DNA from: an uncultured Clostridia bacterium
GTDB taxonomy: Bacteria; Bacillota; Clostridia; Christensenellales; UBA1242
Assembly (NCBI GenBank): GCA_944350085.1
Contig: CALVNY010000003.1
Span: 23,665-87,664, forward strand
Length of the DNA: 64,000 nt
Direction of reading: 5' to 3'
A model generated the notes under the pieces. The model searched no databases. It saw only the letters and a list, made by a program, of their open reading frames with translations, and was not told where the DNA came from. The position numbers and the translations under genes were made by a program. Within the stretch, counting starts at the first letter, position 1. Each line of letters opens with the position of its first letter. Shown one piece after another: positions 47,180-54,341 of this stretch.

Positions 47180-48115
47180 ATGAATACCTATTTTGCTCAT
47201 TTAAAAAGCGATATTCCCTGCACAATTTATGCAAATGGTGAATATGTTGGGGTGTGCCAAAAACACAATTCATTAGATTTAAAAATTGACACAAAAGATG
47301 TTTATTTTAATGTTTCACACATTGGAAATTATTACCCATACACAATACATATATTTAACAACAACAAATGTATTGACACTACAAATAATTGTTTAATTGT
47401 GCCATATTACAATAACAACTATGATATTTATTTAAAAAACATAAAAATTTATGAAAACCTTCCAACCACAACCTTGCTTAATCAAACTATCGGCAAAACA
47501 ACAATAACTATTTTAAATGGTATTTTAAGTTCTATAACAATTTATGATAATTCAAGCATAGTTTACAGCGAAAATGTTAAACTACTTGATAAAGCAAATG
47601 TAAATGTTATTAATGGGAACATCATATTAAAGGCATACACAACAACAAACGAGTATTATTTATTAATATTAAATAGTGATTATGAATTAATTTATAATGG
47701 CTATTTTGACAATTTAGATGAAAACAATAATTTATTTACAGGTTTTACAAACTTATATGACATAGCAAAACACGGGCATGTTTGTGAAATAAACTTAGAT
47801 GACTTATCTAATATTAATGATTATTATGTTGTAAAAGATGGTGGAAAAAGATGTAATTGCCAAGAACTTATTCCACAAGCATTTTTAGAAGCACTAAAAG
47901 TAAAAAATTTTAGTTTGGCAAAATCTTATTTAAACTCCACACTTGCAAACGCATCTAATTCACATTTTGAGGCGTTTTTTGGGCCAATTCAAGCCATTTA
48001 CTATAATTGCTATAATAATTCCAGCCCAATAAATTATACCGTTTATAATGGCGAATATAAGTTCTATAATTTTACTGTTAAAAATCAAAAAATTGTTGAT
48101 ATTGAAGAATGTTAA
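47180..48115 (+). CDS. unknown protein, 311 aa, strand-rich
   Basis: No family recognised. Soluble (no signal peptide or membrane helix), Asn/Tyr/Ile-rich. It begins MNTYFAHLKSDIPCTIYANGEYVGVC, which reads like a short beta-domain (PEGA-like carbohydrate-binding pattern, weak). The middle has long alternating strands. The last 90 residues (EALKVKNFSLAKSYLNS..., HFEAFFGPIQAIYYNC) look alpha/beta. A good Shine-Dalgarno (AGGAG) precedes the ATG. It stands alone between divergent and parallel genes. Confidence 0.7.
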   Translation: MNTYFAHLKSDIPCTIYANGEYVGVCQKHNSLDLKIDTKDVYFNVSHIGNYYPYTIHIFNNNKCIDTTNNCLIVPYYNNNYDIYLKNIKIYENLPTTTLLNQTIGKTTITILNGILSSITIYDNSSIVYSENVKLLDKANVNVINGNIILKAYTTTNEYYLLILNSDYELIYNGYFDNLDENNNLFTGFTNLYDIAKHGHVCEINLDDLSNINDYYVVKDGGKRCNCQELIPQAFLEALKVKNFSLAKSYLNSTLANASNSHFEAFFGPIQAIYYNCYNNSSPINYTVYNGEYKFYNFTVKNQKIVDIEEC

Positions 48116-48180
48116 AATATTCAACACATTTTATTTTAGATTAAAATAAAATTGTAAATAATAACATTAAATTAAAATAG

Positions 48181-48209
48181 TTGATTTTTCAATTTTTATA
48201 TTATAAAAT
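48181..48209 (+). promoter_or_regulatory. possible promoter of the YugP-like gene
   Basis: TTGATT (48181-48186), 17-base spacer, TAAAAT (48204-48209). It lies 49 bases upstream of the ATG. Confidence 0.5.
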
Positions 48210-48258
48210 TTATTGTATTTAAAAATTGAAATATTGATACAATAACAGGAGAAATTAT

Positions 48259-48975
48259 ATGTTTTGGGAATATTATGTGATGGGCATTATACTTATACCC
48301 GGAATAATTTTTGCATTAATAGCACAATCAAAAGTTAATTCTAGTTTTAATAAATGGAGCACAATTCAAAGTGCTTGTGGGTTAACAGGTGAGCAAGTAG
48401 CAAGAAAAATCTTAGATGAAAATGGCTTAACAAACATTACCATAATTAGAACAAACGGAACTTTGACAGATTATTACGACAATAAAAAGCAAATAATTGC
48501 ACTAAGCAATGGTGTGGCAAATTCTAGCAGTATTGCATCAATTGGCGTTGCTATGCACGAAGTTGGACACGCTTTACAGTACAAAAACAATTATTTTCCT
48601 ATTAAATTAAGGAATTTTATTATCCCTATAACCAATTTTGTTTCTAGTATGCTTTGGCCACTTGTTATTATTGGTTGTTTGTTTAACTTTTGGTTAATTC
48701 CAAATAGCATTTTTGGTATGGTTATTTTGTGGATTGCCGTTATTTCATTTTCGTTGGCAGTTTTATTTAATTTGGTAACATTGCCCGTTGAATATAATGC
48801 AAGCAAAAGAGCATTAAGTGTTTTGCAAAGCAACAATATTTTACACGATGAGGAATTAGCTGGAGCAAAAGAAGTTTTAAATAGTGCTGCCCTTACTTAT
48901 GTTGCCGCACTACTTGTGGCAATACTAAACTTATTAAGGTTTGTATTGGTGTTTTTTAGAAATAGAGACGACTAA
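48259..48975 (+). CDS. yugP: YugP-type membrane zinc metallopeptidase
   Basis: 238-residue member of the neutral zinc metallopeptidase family PF04298. An N-terminal hydrophobic helix (about 5-25) is followed by the active-site motif HEVGHALQ (about 101-108). Three more hydrophobic segments follow, with a downstream Glu in LPVEYNASKRAL, the likely third ligand region. Probably an integral-membrane protease; substrate unknown. AGGAG precedes the ATG. Monocistronic. Confidence 0.88.
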   Translation: MFWEYYVMGIILIPGIIFALIAQSKVNSSFNKWSTIQSACGLTGEQVARKILDENGLTNITIIRTNGTLTDYYDNKKQIIALSNGVANSSSIASIGVAMHEVGHALQYKNNYFPIKLRNFIIPITNFVSSMLWPLVIIGCLFNFWLIPNSIFGMVILWIAVISFSLAVLFNLVTLPVEYNASKRALSVLQSNNILHDEELAGAKEVLNSAALTYVAALLVAILNLLRFVLVFFRNRDD

Positions 48976-49090
48976 TTATTGCACAATTAAAAGTTTGATT
49001 GTTTTAGTTTGTTTATAAATAAATTATTGTTTTTTATATAATTATTTTGACAATAAAAAATTTATTATTAGTAAAATCCATTAAAATATA

Positions 49091-49120
49091 AAAAAAGACT
49101 TGGGCTTCCAAGTCTTTTTT
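49091..49120. terminator. terminator between yugP-like gene and rplI
   Basis: 13-bp stem AAAAAAGACTTGG/CCAAGTCTTTTTT with a 4-base loop, T runs on both strands. It is 4 bases after the rplI stop. Confidence 0.85.
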
Positions 49121-49124
49121 TGTT

Positions 49125-49568
49125 TTATTTTCCTATCACATTAACAACGCATTTTGCTGTCACATCTTGATGCAATCTTACTTTAATGTTATATTTGCCT
49201 ACATTTTTAATGTTGTCATTTAATTCAACTTTTTTCTTGTCAACTTCAACGCCAAGTTTTGAAATTTCATCTGCAATTTCTTTACTTGTTACGCTACCAA
49301 ATAATTTTCCATTTTCGCCAATTTTAACAAAAATAGTTATTTCTTTTCCATTAATTAATTTAGCATTTTGCAATGCTTCTTGCCTTAATTGCTCCAACCT
49401 ATAATCCTGTGATTGTTTTTTGTTTTTTGCTTGACTAACGTTTCCAGCATTACCCACAACAGCAAGCCCATTTGGAATTAAGTAATTCATAGCATATCCA
49501 TCGTTTACATTAACAATGTCTCCTGCTTTTCCTTTTCCTTTAACATCTTTAACTAAAACTACTTTCAT
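49125..49568 (-). CDS. rplI: 50S ribosomal protein L9
   Basis: Two-domain protein at the base of the L1 stalk. 147 residues: MKVVLVKDVKGKGKAGDIVNVNDGYAMNYLIPNGLAV (N-domain), a long linker helix, and the C-domain with GKLFGSVTSKEIADEI. It is monocistronic here, without the dnaB, rpsF/rpsR or DHH-phosphodiesterase genes that often neighbour it. Promoter TTGATT-N17-TATTAT at 49588-49616. Confidence 0.97.
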   Translation of the reverse strand: MKVVLVKDVKGKGKAGDIVNVNDGYAMNYLIPNGLAVVGNAGNVSQAKNKKQSQDYRLEQLRQEALQNAKLINGKEITIFVKIGENGKLFGSVTSKEIADEISKLGVEVDKKKVELNDNIKNVGKYNIKVRLHQDVTAKCVVNVIGK

Positions 49569-49587
49569 AAATTTATCTCCTATTTAT

Positions 49588-49616
49588 ATAATAAAGTTTT
49601 TATAAATATAAATCAA
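49588..49616 (-). promoter_or_regulatory. promoter of rplI
   Basis: TTGATT (49616-49611), 17-base spacer, TATTAT (49593-49588). A short leader follows, with AGGAG before the ATG. Confidence 0.65.
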
Positions 49617-49700
49617 GCAAAAGAATAATTTTATTAAATTTGCAAATACTTATTATAAATAATTTATAACAACTTAAATTAAGTAAATTAGGAGCATATT

Positions 49701-50018
49701 ATGGATTTAAAATGTAAAAAAATGAATTGTGAACATAACGACGGCTGTGCTTGTGTATGCAAAAACATTGCTATAAATAAAAAGTGCGAATGCACAACAT
49801 TTAAACCTTGCAAGGATAACGACAAAAAACAACATCAAGATATAAGCCGTGATATGTTTGAAGTTGCCCCCGATTTGCATCCATACAGACATAACAAAAA
49901 AATTGATATAAATTGTTCTGCAAAGTGTTTATTCAATGATGGTGGAAAATGTAAAGCAAATGGAATTAGTGTTAGCAACAAACACACTGCTATTTGCATA
50001 ACAGCCATTCCTAAATAA
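49701..50018 (+). CDS. DUF1540 cysteine-rich protein with two repeats
   Basis: 105 residues containing two DUF1540-type cysteine units: about 1-37 (LKCKKMNC...CACVCKNIAI...CECTTF) and about 70-105 (INCSAKCLFNDGGKCKANGISV...ICITA), joined by a polar linker. These small Cys-rich proteins are common in clostridia and probably bind a metal; a function is not established. AGGAG before the ATG. The terminator is shared with rplL. Confidence 0.85.
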   Translation: MDLKCKKMNCEHNDGCACVCKNIAINKKCECTTFKPCKDNDKKQHQDISRDMFEVAPDLHPYRHNKKIDINCSAKCLFNDGGKCKANGISVSNKHTAICITAIPK

Positions 50019-50109
50019 ATTAACATTTAAACATATTAAAATGTTTAATAATATAATTAAAATAAAAATCTAACATATTTATAATATTAAATATGTTAAA
50101 AAGTTAATA

Positions 50110-50138
50110 AAAAAAATCGTATTAAATACGATTTTTTT
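50110..50138. terminator. bidirectional terminator after rplL and the DUF1540 gene
   Basis: 14-bp AT-rich stem around ATCGTATT/AATACGAT with long A and T tracts. It shows that rplL is the last gene of its transcript: rpoB does not follow. Confidence 0.85.
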
Positions 50139-50152
50139 ATTTTTTAATTAAA

Positions 50153-50530
50153 TTACTTTAATTCAACAACTGCGCCAGCTTCTTTTAATTTTGCTTCAAC
50201 TGCTTTAGCTTCTTCTGCTGGAACATTTTCTTTAATAACCTTTGGAGCACCATCAACTAATGCTTTTGCTTCGCCTAGTCCTAAACCTGTAACTTCTTTA
50301 ACAACTTTGATTACAGCAATTTTGTTAGGACCTGCTTCTTTTAATTCAATGTTGAATTCTGATTTTTCTTCAGCTTGTGCTGCTGCTTCACCAGCAACTG
50401 CACCACCCATAACTGCAACAGGTGCTGCTGCACTAACTCCAAATTCTTCTTCTAATTTTTTAACTAATTCACTAACTTCTAAAACTGTTAGTTTTTTGAT
50501 TTCTTCTACTAAACTATCTAAGTTTGCCAT
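50153..50530 (-). CDS. rplL: 50S ribosomal protein L7/L12
   Basis: Stalk protein that recruits translational GTPases. 125 residues: N-terminal dimerisation helices ([26 protein letters not shown]), an Ala-rich hinge ([20 protein letters not shown]), and the C-terminal domain ([36 protein letters not shown]). It lies 95 bases after rplJ and ends in a terminator. Confidence 0.98.
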   Translation of the reverse strand: MANLDSLVEEIKKLTVLEVSELVKKLEEEFGVSAAAPVAVMGGAVAGEAAAQAEEKSEFNIELKEAGPNKIAVIKVVKEVTGLGLGEAKALVDGAPKVIKENVPAEEAKAVEAKLKEAGAVVELK

Positions 50531-50625
50531 TTTTATTTTCTCCTATTATTATTTTTAATTTTTATTTTTGTTTTTTAAATTTTATTTTTTAATAATTTGT
50601 TTTTTTAAGTTGTTTAAATTAAACT

Positions 50626-51114
50626 TTAATTTTGTTTTTCTGCTATTGCATTAAGTGCACGAGCAAGTGCTGAAACAGGTGCTTGTAATGTACCAAGCAA
50701 CATAGCAATAAGAACTTCTTTTGATGGTATTTTTGACAAAGCAACAACTTGTTCTTTACCAACAATTTCACCATTAACTATTCCAAACTTAACATCCATT
50801 TTATCGTATGCTTTTTGTTTTTGGCAGAAAATTCTTGCTGGAGCCACTTCATCTTTACTAAATGCAACTGCTGTTGTACCTTCAAATGATTTTGGGTCGA
50901 AACCAGTGATTCCTGCTTCTTCAAGAGCTCTAAGCATTAATCTGTTTTTATAAACTTTGTATTCTACATTATTTTCTCTGAATGCTTTTCTAAGTTCTGT
51001 GTCTTCACTAACTTTTAAGCCAGAGTAATCAACAAATAAAACAGAATTTGAATTTTGCAATTTATCTTTAATTTCTGCAACAACTTGAACTTTTGCTTCT
51101 TGATTTGGTCTCAT
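50626..51114 (-). CDS. rplJ: 50S ribosomal protein L10
   Basis: Holds the L7/L12 dimers on the large subunit and represses its own operon. From the ATG at 51114 (MRPNQEAKVQVV) it is 162 residues, with VLFVDYSGLKVSEDTELRKAFRE, EYKVYKNRLMLRAL and a C-terminal L12-binding helix. The open frame continues upstream to 51168, but AAAGGAGG lies 6 bases before 51114 and the extension is inside the L10 leader, so the short start is used. Confidence 0.97.
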   Translation of the reverse strand: MRPNQEAKVQVVAEIKDKLQNSNSVLFVDYSGLKVSEDTELRKAFRENNVEYKVYKNRLMLRALEEAGITGFDPKSFEGTTAVAFSKDEVAPARIFCQKQKAYDKMDVKFGIVNGEIVGKEQVVALSKIPSKEVLIAMLLGTLQAPVSALARALNAIAEKQN

Positions 51115-51256
51115 TTTTATCCTCCTTTTAATTTTTAGAATAAAATAACCCCTACGCCACATAAGCATAAGGGTTAGAAACCTTTTTAATTTATATGCTT
51201 ACCTCGGCAAGATTTACCTTTGTACTTGCTGTCTATGGCGAGATTATTAAAATTCT
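51115..51256 (-). promoter_or_regulatory. ribosomal protein L10 leader with attenuator
   Basis: The rplJ 5' leader contains the conserved L10-binding features: GACAGCAAGTAC, then TTGCCGAGG, as in Firmicutes L10 leaders (Rfam L10_leader). Before the Shine-Dalgarno is an 11-bp hairpin with G-U pairs (51175-51165 with 51157-51147, loop of 7) followed by ATTTTATT, which looks like an intrinsic attenuator. Excess L10 is expected to favour termination. Confidence 0.85.
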
Positions 51257-51262
51257 GAAATT

Positions 51263-51291
51263 ATTATATAACATATACTTTAAATTGTCAA
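51263..51291 (-). promoter_or_regulatory. consensus promoter of rplJ-rplL
   Basis: TTGACA (51291-51286), exactly 17 bases, TATAAT (51268-51263). Perfect consensus. It lies between the rplA terminator and the L10 leader; the remainder (51292-51438) is AT-rich and empty. Confidence 0.85.
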
Positions 51292-51438
51292 CATTAAATA
51301 TCAACAAAATTTAAGTTTTATTTGTTATTTTTTTGTAATATAAATCACTTATAATCTTTTATTTTTTTACATTATATATTATATATAAATTTTAGTAATT
51401 ATAATTTTAAAAATGTTAAAACAACATTTATTTTAACA

Positions 51439-51466
51439 AAAAAAGTAGCATATTTGCTACTTTTTT
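51439..51466 (-). terminator. terminator after rplA
   Basis: 12-bp stem AAAAAAGTAGCA/TGCTACTTTTTT right after the rplA stop. It separates rplK-rplA from rplJ-rplL. Confidence 0.85.
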
Positions 51467-51467
51467 A

Positions 51468-52151
51468 TTAGTTGTTGTAGTTAACTTTAATACCAACACC
51501 CATTGTTGTTGAAACAGTAACTGATTTGATGTATGTTCCTTTTGCAGCAGCTGGTTTTGCTTTAACGATAGCATCCATAATTGCTGTAAAGTTTTCTTGT
51601 AATTTTTCAGCACCAAAACTTACTTTTCCAATCATAACATGGATTATGTTGCTTTTATCAAGTCTATATTCAACTTTACCTGCTTTAATTTCTTTTAAAG
51701 CTTTTGCAATATCTGTTGTAACTGTTCCACTCTTTGGGTTTGGCATTAAGCCTTTTGGTCCTAAAATTTTTGCTATTCTACCAATTACAGGCATCATATC
51801 TGGTGTAGTTACACAAACATCAAAGTCTAACCAACCACCTGTAATTTTAGCAATCATTTCGTCGCCACCTACATAGTCAGCACCTGCTTTTTCAGCAATG
51901 TCTGCATTGTCACCTTTTGCAATTACTAAAACTTTAACTTGTTTTCCTGTTCCGTTTGGTAAAACAACAACGCCTCTAACTTGTTGGTCTGCATTTCTAC
52001 CATCAACACCAAGTTTTACATGAAGTTCAACAGTTTCATCAAATTTAGCTTTTGCAGTTTCAATTGCTAAATTCATAGCATCTGGAACTGAGTATAAAGT
52101 TGATTTTTCTACTTTACTTGAAATTTCTTTGTATCTTTTTCCTTTATTCAT
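51468..52151 (-). CDS. rplA: 50S ribosomal protein L1
   Basis: Mobile L1-stalk protein that moves the E-site tRNA and represses its own mRNA. 227 residues: [45 protein letters not shown], the hinge domain, and [21 protein letters not shown]. The SD (AGGAGA, 52163-52158) touches the L1-like RNA element upstream. Confidence 0.98.
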   Translation of the reverse strand: MNKGKRYKEISSKVEKSTLYSVPDAMNLAIETAKAKFDETVELHVKLGVDGRNADQQVRGVVVLPNGTGKQVKVLVIAKGDNADIAEKAGADYVGGDEMIAKITGGWLDFDVCVTTPDMMPVIGRIAKILGPKGLMPNPKSGTVTTDIAKALKEIKAGKVEYRLDKSNIIHVMIGKVSFGAEKLQENFTAIMDAIVKAKPAAAKGTYIKSVTVSTTMGVGIKVNYNN

Positions 52152-52161
52152 TTCTATTCTC

Positions 52162-52214
52162 CTATGTGGTTCAATCGAAAAAATTAATAAAAAATTTTAA
52201 TTTATCTCCCACTA
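52162..52214 (-). promoter_or_regulatory. L1-stalk-mimic RNA element before rplA
   Basis: Minus-strand reading: GTGG, unpaired GA, an inner helix starting GATAAATTAA that pairs with TTAATTTTTTC (one mismatch, one bulge), a 7-base 3' internal loop (GATTGAA), then CCAC. The outer GTGG/CCAC helix, GGGAG and asymmetric loop match the L1 site of 23S rRNA (GGUGGGAG...AUACCACC). The 3' strand ends directly on the rplA Shine-Dalgarno, so bound L1 would block initiation. The match is seen; binding is inferred. Confidence 0.75.
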
Positions 52215-52229
52215 AATTGTATTACAATA

Positions 52230-52664
52230 TTATTCTTCTACTACTGTAACACCCATACTTCTACAAGTGCCTTCAATCATACTCATAGCGGCTTCAACAC
52301 TTGCTGCGTTTAAGTCAGGCATTTTTGTTTTAGCAATTTCTTCAACTTGTGCTTTTGTAATTTTTGCAACTTTTGTTTTAATTGAGTTAGCAGAGCCACT
52401 TTCAATTCCACAAGCTTTTTTAATTAAAACTGCTGCTGGTGGAGTTTTTAATTCAAAAGTAAATGATCTGTCAGCATAAATTGTTAAAACAACTGGAATT
52501 ACAAAACCTTCTTGTGCTTTTGTTTTGTCGTTAAATTCTTTAACGAATTGAGGAATGTTGATTCCATGAGGTCCAAGTGATGAGCCAACTGGTGGACCAC
52601 TTGTTGCCTTACCTGCTTGTAGTTGTAATTTTACAACTGCGTTAACTTTCTTTTCTTGTGCCAT
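52230..52664 (-). CDS. rplK: 50S ribosomal protein L11
   Basis: GTPase-centre protein; binds 23S rRNA at the thiostrepton site. 144 residues from the ATG at 52664 (AGGAGG 10 bases upstream): [27 protein letters not shown] with the conserved prolines, [33 protein letters not shown]. The frame is open back to 52739, but that part is the leader RNA. Confidence 0.97.
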   Translation of the reverse strand: MAQEKKVNAVVKLQLQAGKATSGPPVGSSLGPHGINIPQFVKEFNDKTKAQEGFVIPVVLTIYADRSFTFELKTPPAAVLIKKACGIESGSANSIKTKVAKITKAQVEEIAKTKMPDLNAASVEAAMSMIEGTCRSMGVTVVEE

Positions 52665-52689
52665 TGTATGCTTTCCTCCTGCCTTATGG

Positions 52690-52741
52690 CTATGTGGTAA
52701 TAGCGAAATTATAATCAAAAATTTTATAATTTCTCCCACTA
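52690..52741 (-). promoter_or_regulatory. L1-stalk-mimic RNA element before rplK
   Basis: Minus-strand reading: TAGTGG, unpaired GA, a perfect 10-bp inner helix GAAATTATAA/TTATAATTTC (52733-52724 with 52714-52705), a 7-base 3' internal loop (GCTATTA), then CCACATA. It has the same architecture as the copy before rplA with a different inner-helix sequence. It lies about 10 bases upstream of the rplK Shine-Dalgarno, between nusG and rplK. Confidence 0.78.
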
Positions 52742-52787
52742 TATTTAAAGTAATATTAACTAAAATGTTAATTTACATTAAACCAAA

Positions 52788-53450
52788 CTAAATTTTTCTA
52801 ATTTGAGTAAGTAGTAAATCAACAGGTGTTTCCCTGCCAAACATTTCTACCATAACTCTGCATTTTTCTGCAACTAAATCTACTGAAATTACAGTTCCAA
52901 TAAATCCATTTAATGCACCATCAATAATTTCAATTTTATCATTTGGTGCAAGGTCAATATTTTTAACAACAACCTTTTCAAGTTTTAGTCTTCTAATCTC
53001 CTCGTCAGTTATTGGAAGTGGTCTACCTTTTGGACCAGCAAAACCTGTTATACCTCTGGTTCTTGTAACTGCATGCCAAATGTCATCGCCATAAATCATT
53101 TTAACTAAAATGTAACCTGGCATAACTTTTCTTGATACAACTTTCTTTTTGCCATTTTTTTCTTCAACAACATCTTCCATTGGGATTACAATATCAAAAA
53201 TTCTTTCTTGCAAACTATATTTACCAATAACAATTTCCAAGTTTTCTTTGGCAACATTTTCGTATCCAGAAAAAGTGTGTAACACATACCATTTTGCATG
53301 TGATTTTGCTTCTTCAATTTTTTGTTCTTCTTCACTTGTTTCAGGATTTAAAATTTCAGAAACAACTTCTTTTTCTTCATTTTCATTATTTTCAATAACA
53401 TTCTCTGTTAAAACTTCTTCACTACTTACAATGTTTTCATTTTCTTCCAT
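52788..53450 (-). CDS. nusG: transcription factor NusG with acidic N-terminal extension
   Basis: Processivity and coupling factor binding RNA polymerase and S10. Residues about 50-165 form the NGN domain (AKWYVLHTFSGYENVAKENLE, RKVMPGYILVKM, VTRTRGITGFAGP) and 165-220 the KOW domain (GALNGFIGTVISVD). The first 48 residues are an acidic low-complexity extension (MEENENIVSSEEVLTEN...), uncommon in NusG. The gap to rplK holds the L1 element. Confidence 0.96.
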   Translation of the reverse strand: MEENENIVSSEEVLTENVIENNENEEKEVVSEILNPETSEEEQKIEEAKSHAKWYVLHTFSGYENVAKENLEIVIGKYSLQERIFDIVIPMEDVVEEKNGKKKVVSRKVMPGYILVKMIYGDDIWHAVTRTRGITGFAGPKGRPLPITDEEIRRLKLEKVVVKNIDLAPNDKIEIIDGALNGFIGTVISVDLVAEKCRVMVEMFGRETPVDLLLTQIRKI

Positions 53451-53463
53451 TTTTCTTGTCCCC

Positions 53464-53811
53464 CTAAGCGTTTGGTGTTAACAAGTTAAATAGTAATTTT
53501 AACAAGTAATCTATTCCAAATAATGCAATGGTAAAGAACAAAACAACAACTATAACAACAATTGTTGACTTTACCACTTTTCCAAAACTTGGCCAAGAAA
53601 CTTTTTTTAGTTCAGAAGATGTTTCTTTTATCCTTTTGCCAAGACCTTTCTTGTCGCCTTTGTTCTTCTTACTTTTATCTTGTTTTGATTTTTTATTTTC
53701 TTTTTTGTTGTTTTTAACATCATTTTTAGTTGATTTTTTGCTTTCACTTACTGTTTCAACATTTTTATTTTCTTCTAATGATGTTTGTTCAACTTTAACT
53801 TTTTTTGCCAT
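53464..53811 (-). CDS. secE: SecE with Lys-rich cytoplasmic extension
   Basis: Third subunit of SecYEG. The C-terminal 60 residues carry the conserved ETSSELKKVSWPSFGKVVKSTIVVIVVV motif (amphipathic helix, then one membrane helix) and a short tail. The first 55 residues are a Lys/Asn/Asp/Ser-rich low-complexity run, making 115 residues against about 60-70 for single-helix SecE. 13 bases upstream of nusG, standard order rpmG-secE-nusG. Confidence 0.95.
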   Translation of the reverse strand: MAKKVKVEQTSLEENKNVETVSESKKSTKNDVKNNKKENKKSKQDKSKKNKGDKKGLGKRIKETSSELKKVSWPSFGKVVKSTIVVIVVVLFFTIALFGIDYLLKLLFNLLTPNA

Positions 53812-53831
53812 TTAAAAACCCCTTAAATTTA

Positions 53832-53981
53832 TTATTTGGTTTCTTTATGAAGTGTATGCTTTTTGCAATGTTTGCAATACTTTTTCATTTCAATTCTATC
53901 TGGGTTGTTCTTCTTGTTTTTATCAGTATTGTAATTTCTATTTTTGCATTCAGTACATGCTAAAATAATAATATCTCTCAT
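53832..53981 (-). CDS. rpmG: 50S ribosomal protein L33, zinc-binding form
   Basis: 49 residues: [39 protein letters not shown]. Two CxxC pairs make it the zinc (C+) form. It begins the rpmG-secE-nusG-rplK-rplA transcript. Promoter TTGACA-N17-TAAACT lies 41 bases upstream. Confidence 0.97.
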   Translation of the reverse strand: MRDIIILACTECKNRNYNTDKNKKNNPDRIEMKKYCKHCKKHTLHKETK

Positions 53982-54341
53982 TAATTTATCCTCCAACAAC
54001 TAATTGTTTAAAAGCGAACTAAGTTTACCAAAAAATAATATAATTGTCAATCAGCAAACTTAAAAAAATAGAGCTACAAACTCTAATTTTTACTTTTAAT
54101 ATTTTTCTAAATAAATTATATCAAATAAATTATATATTTGCAATATAAATATACAAATTAAATAAAATTTTTTTTGACAAAATTTTTAAGTTTATATTTA
54201 TTTTAAATGTTTTTTTAACTTCACATTATATATAATAAGTTATAACAAATCGAATACTATTTAATCAAATTTATAAATTTGTGTATTTACAAAACTTATA
54301 TTATTTGCTATAATAAAAAAGAATTTATAGGAGAAATGTTT
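53982..54341. promoter_or_regulatory. divergent promoters between rpmG and the unknown plus-strand gene
   Basis: Minus: TTGACA (54050-54045), 17 bases, TAAACT (54027-54022), the same hexamers and spacing as the S10 promoter. Plus: TTTACA (54286-54291), 17 bases, TATAAT (54309-54314), with AGGAG 8 bases before the ATG at 54342. Between them a TAGAG/CTCTA hairpin (54062-54091) with T runs could act as an insulator; no gene ends there. Otherwise AT-rich. Confidence 0.7.

Noticed and set aside
51115..51168. An 18-codon N-terminal extension of L10
   Set aside because: It lies inside the L10 leader hairpin; a strong AAAGGAGG directly precedes the internal ATG at 51114, which gives a standard L10 start.
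52665..52739. A 25-codon N-terminal extension of L11
   Set aside because: It is the L1-like leader element read as protein; AGGAGG and a canonical MAQEKK start lie at 52664.
54062..54091. Terminator marking an unseen minus-strand small RNA
   Set aside because: There is a hairpin with a T run, but no promoter or conserved structure upstream on that strand; an insulating terminator is simpler.
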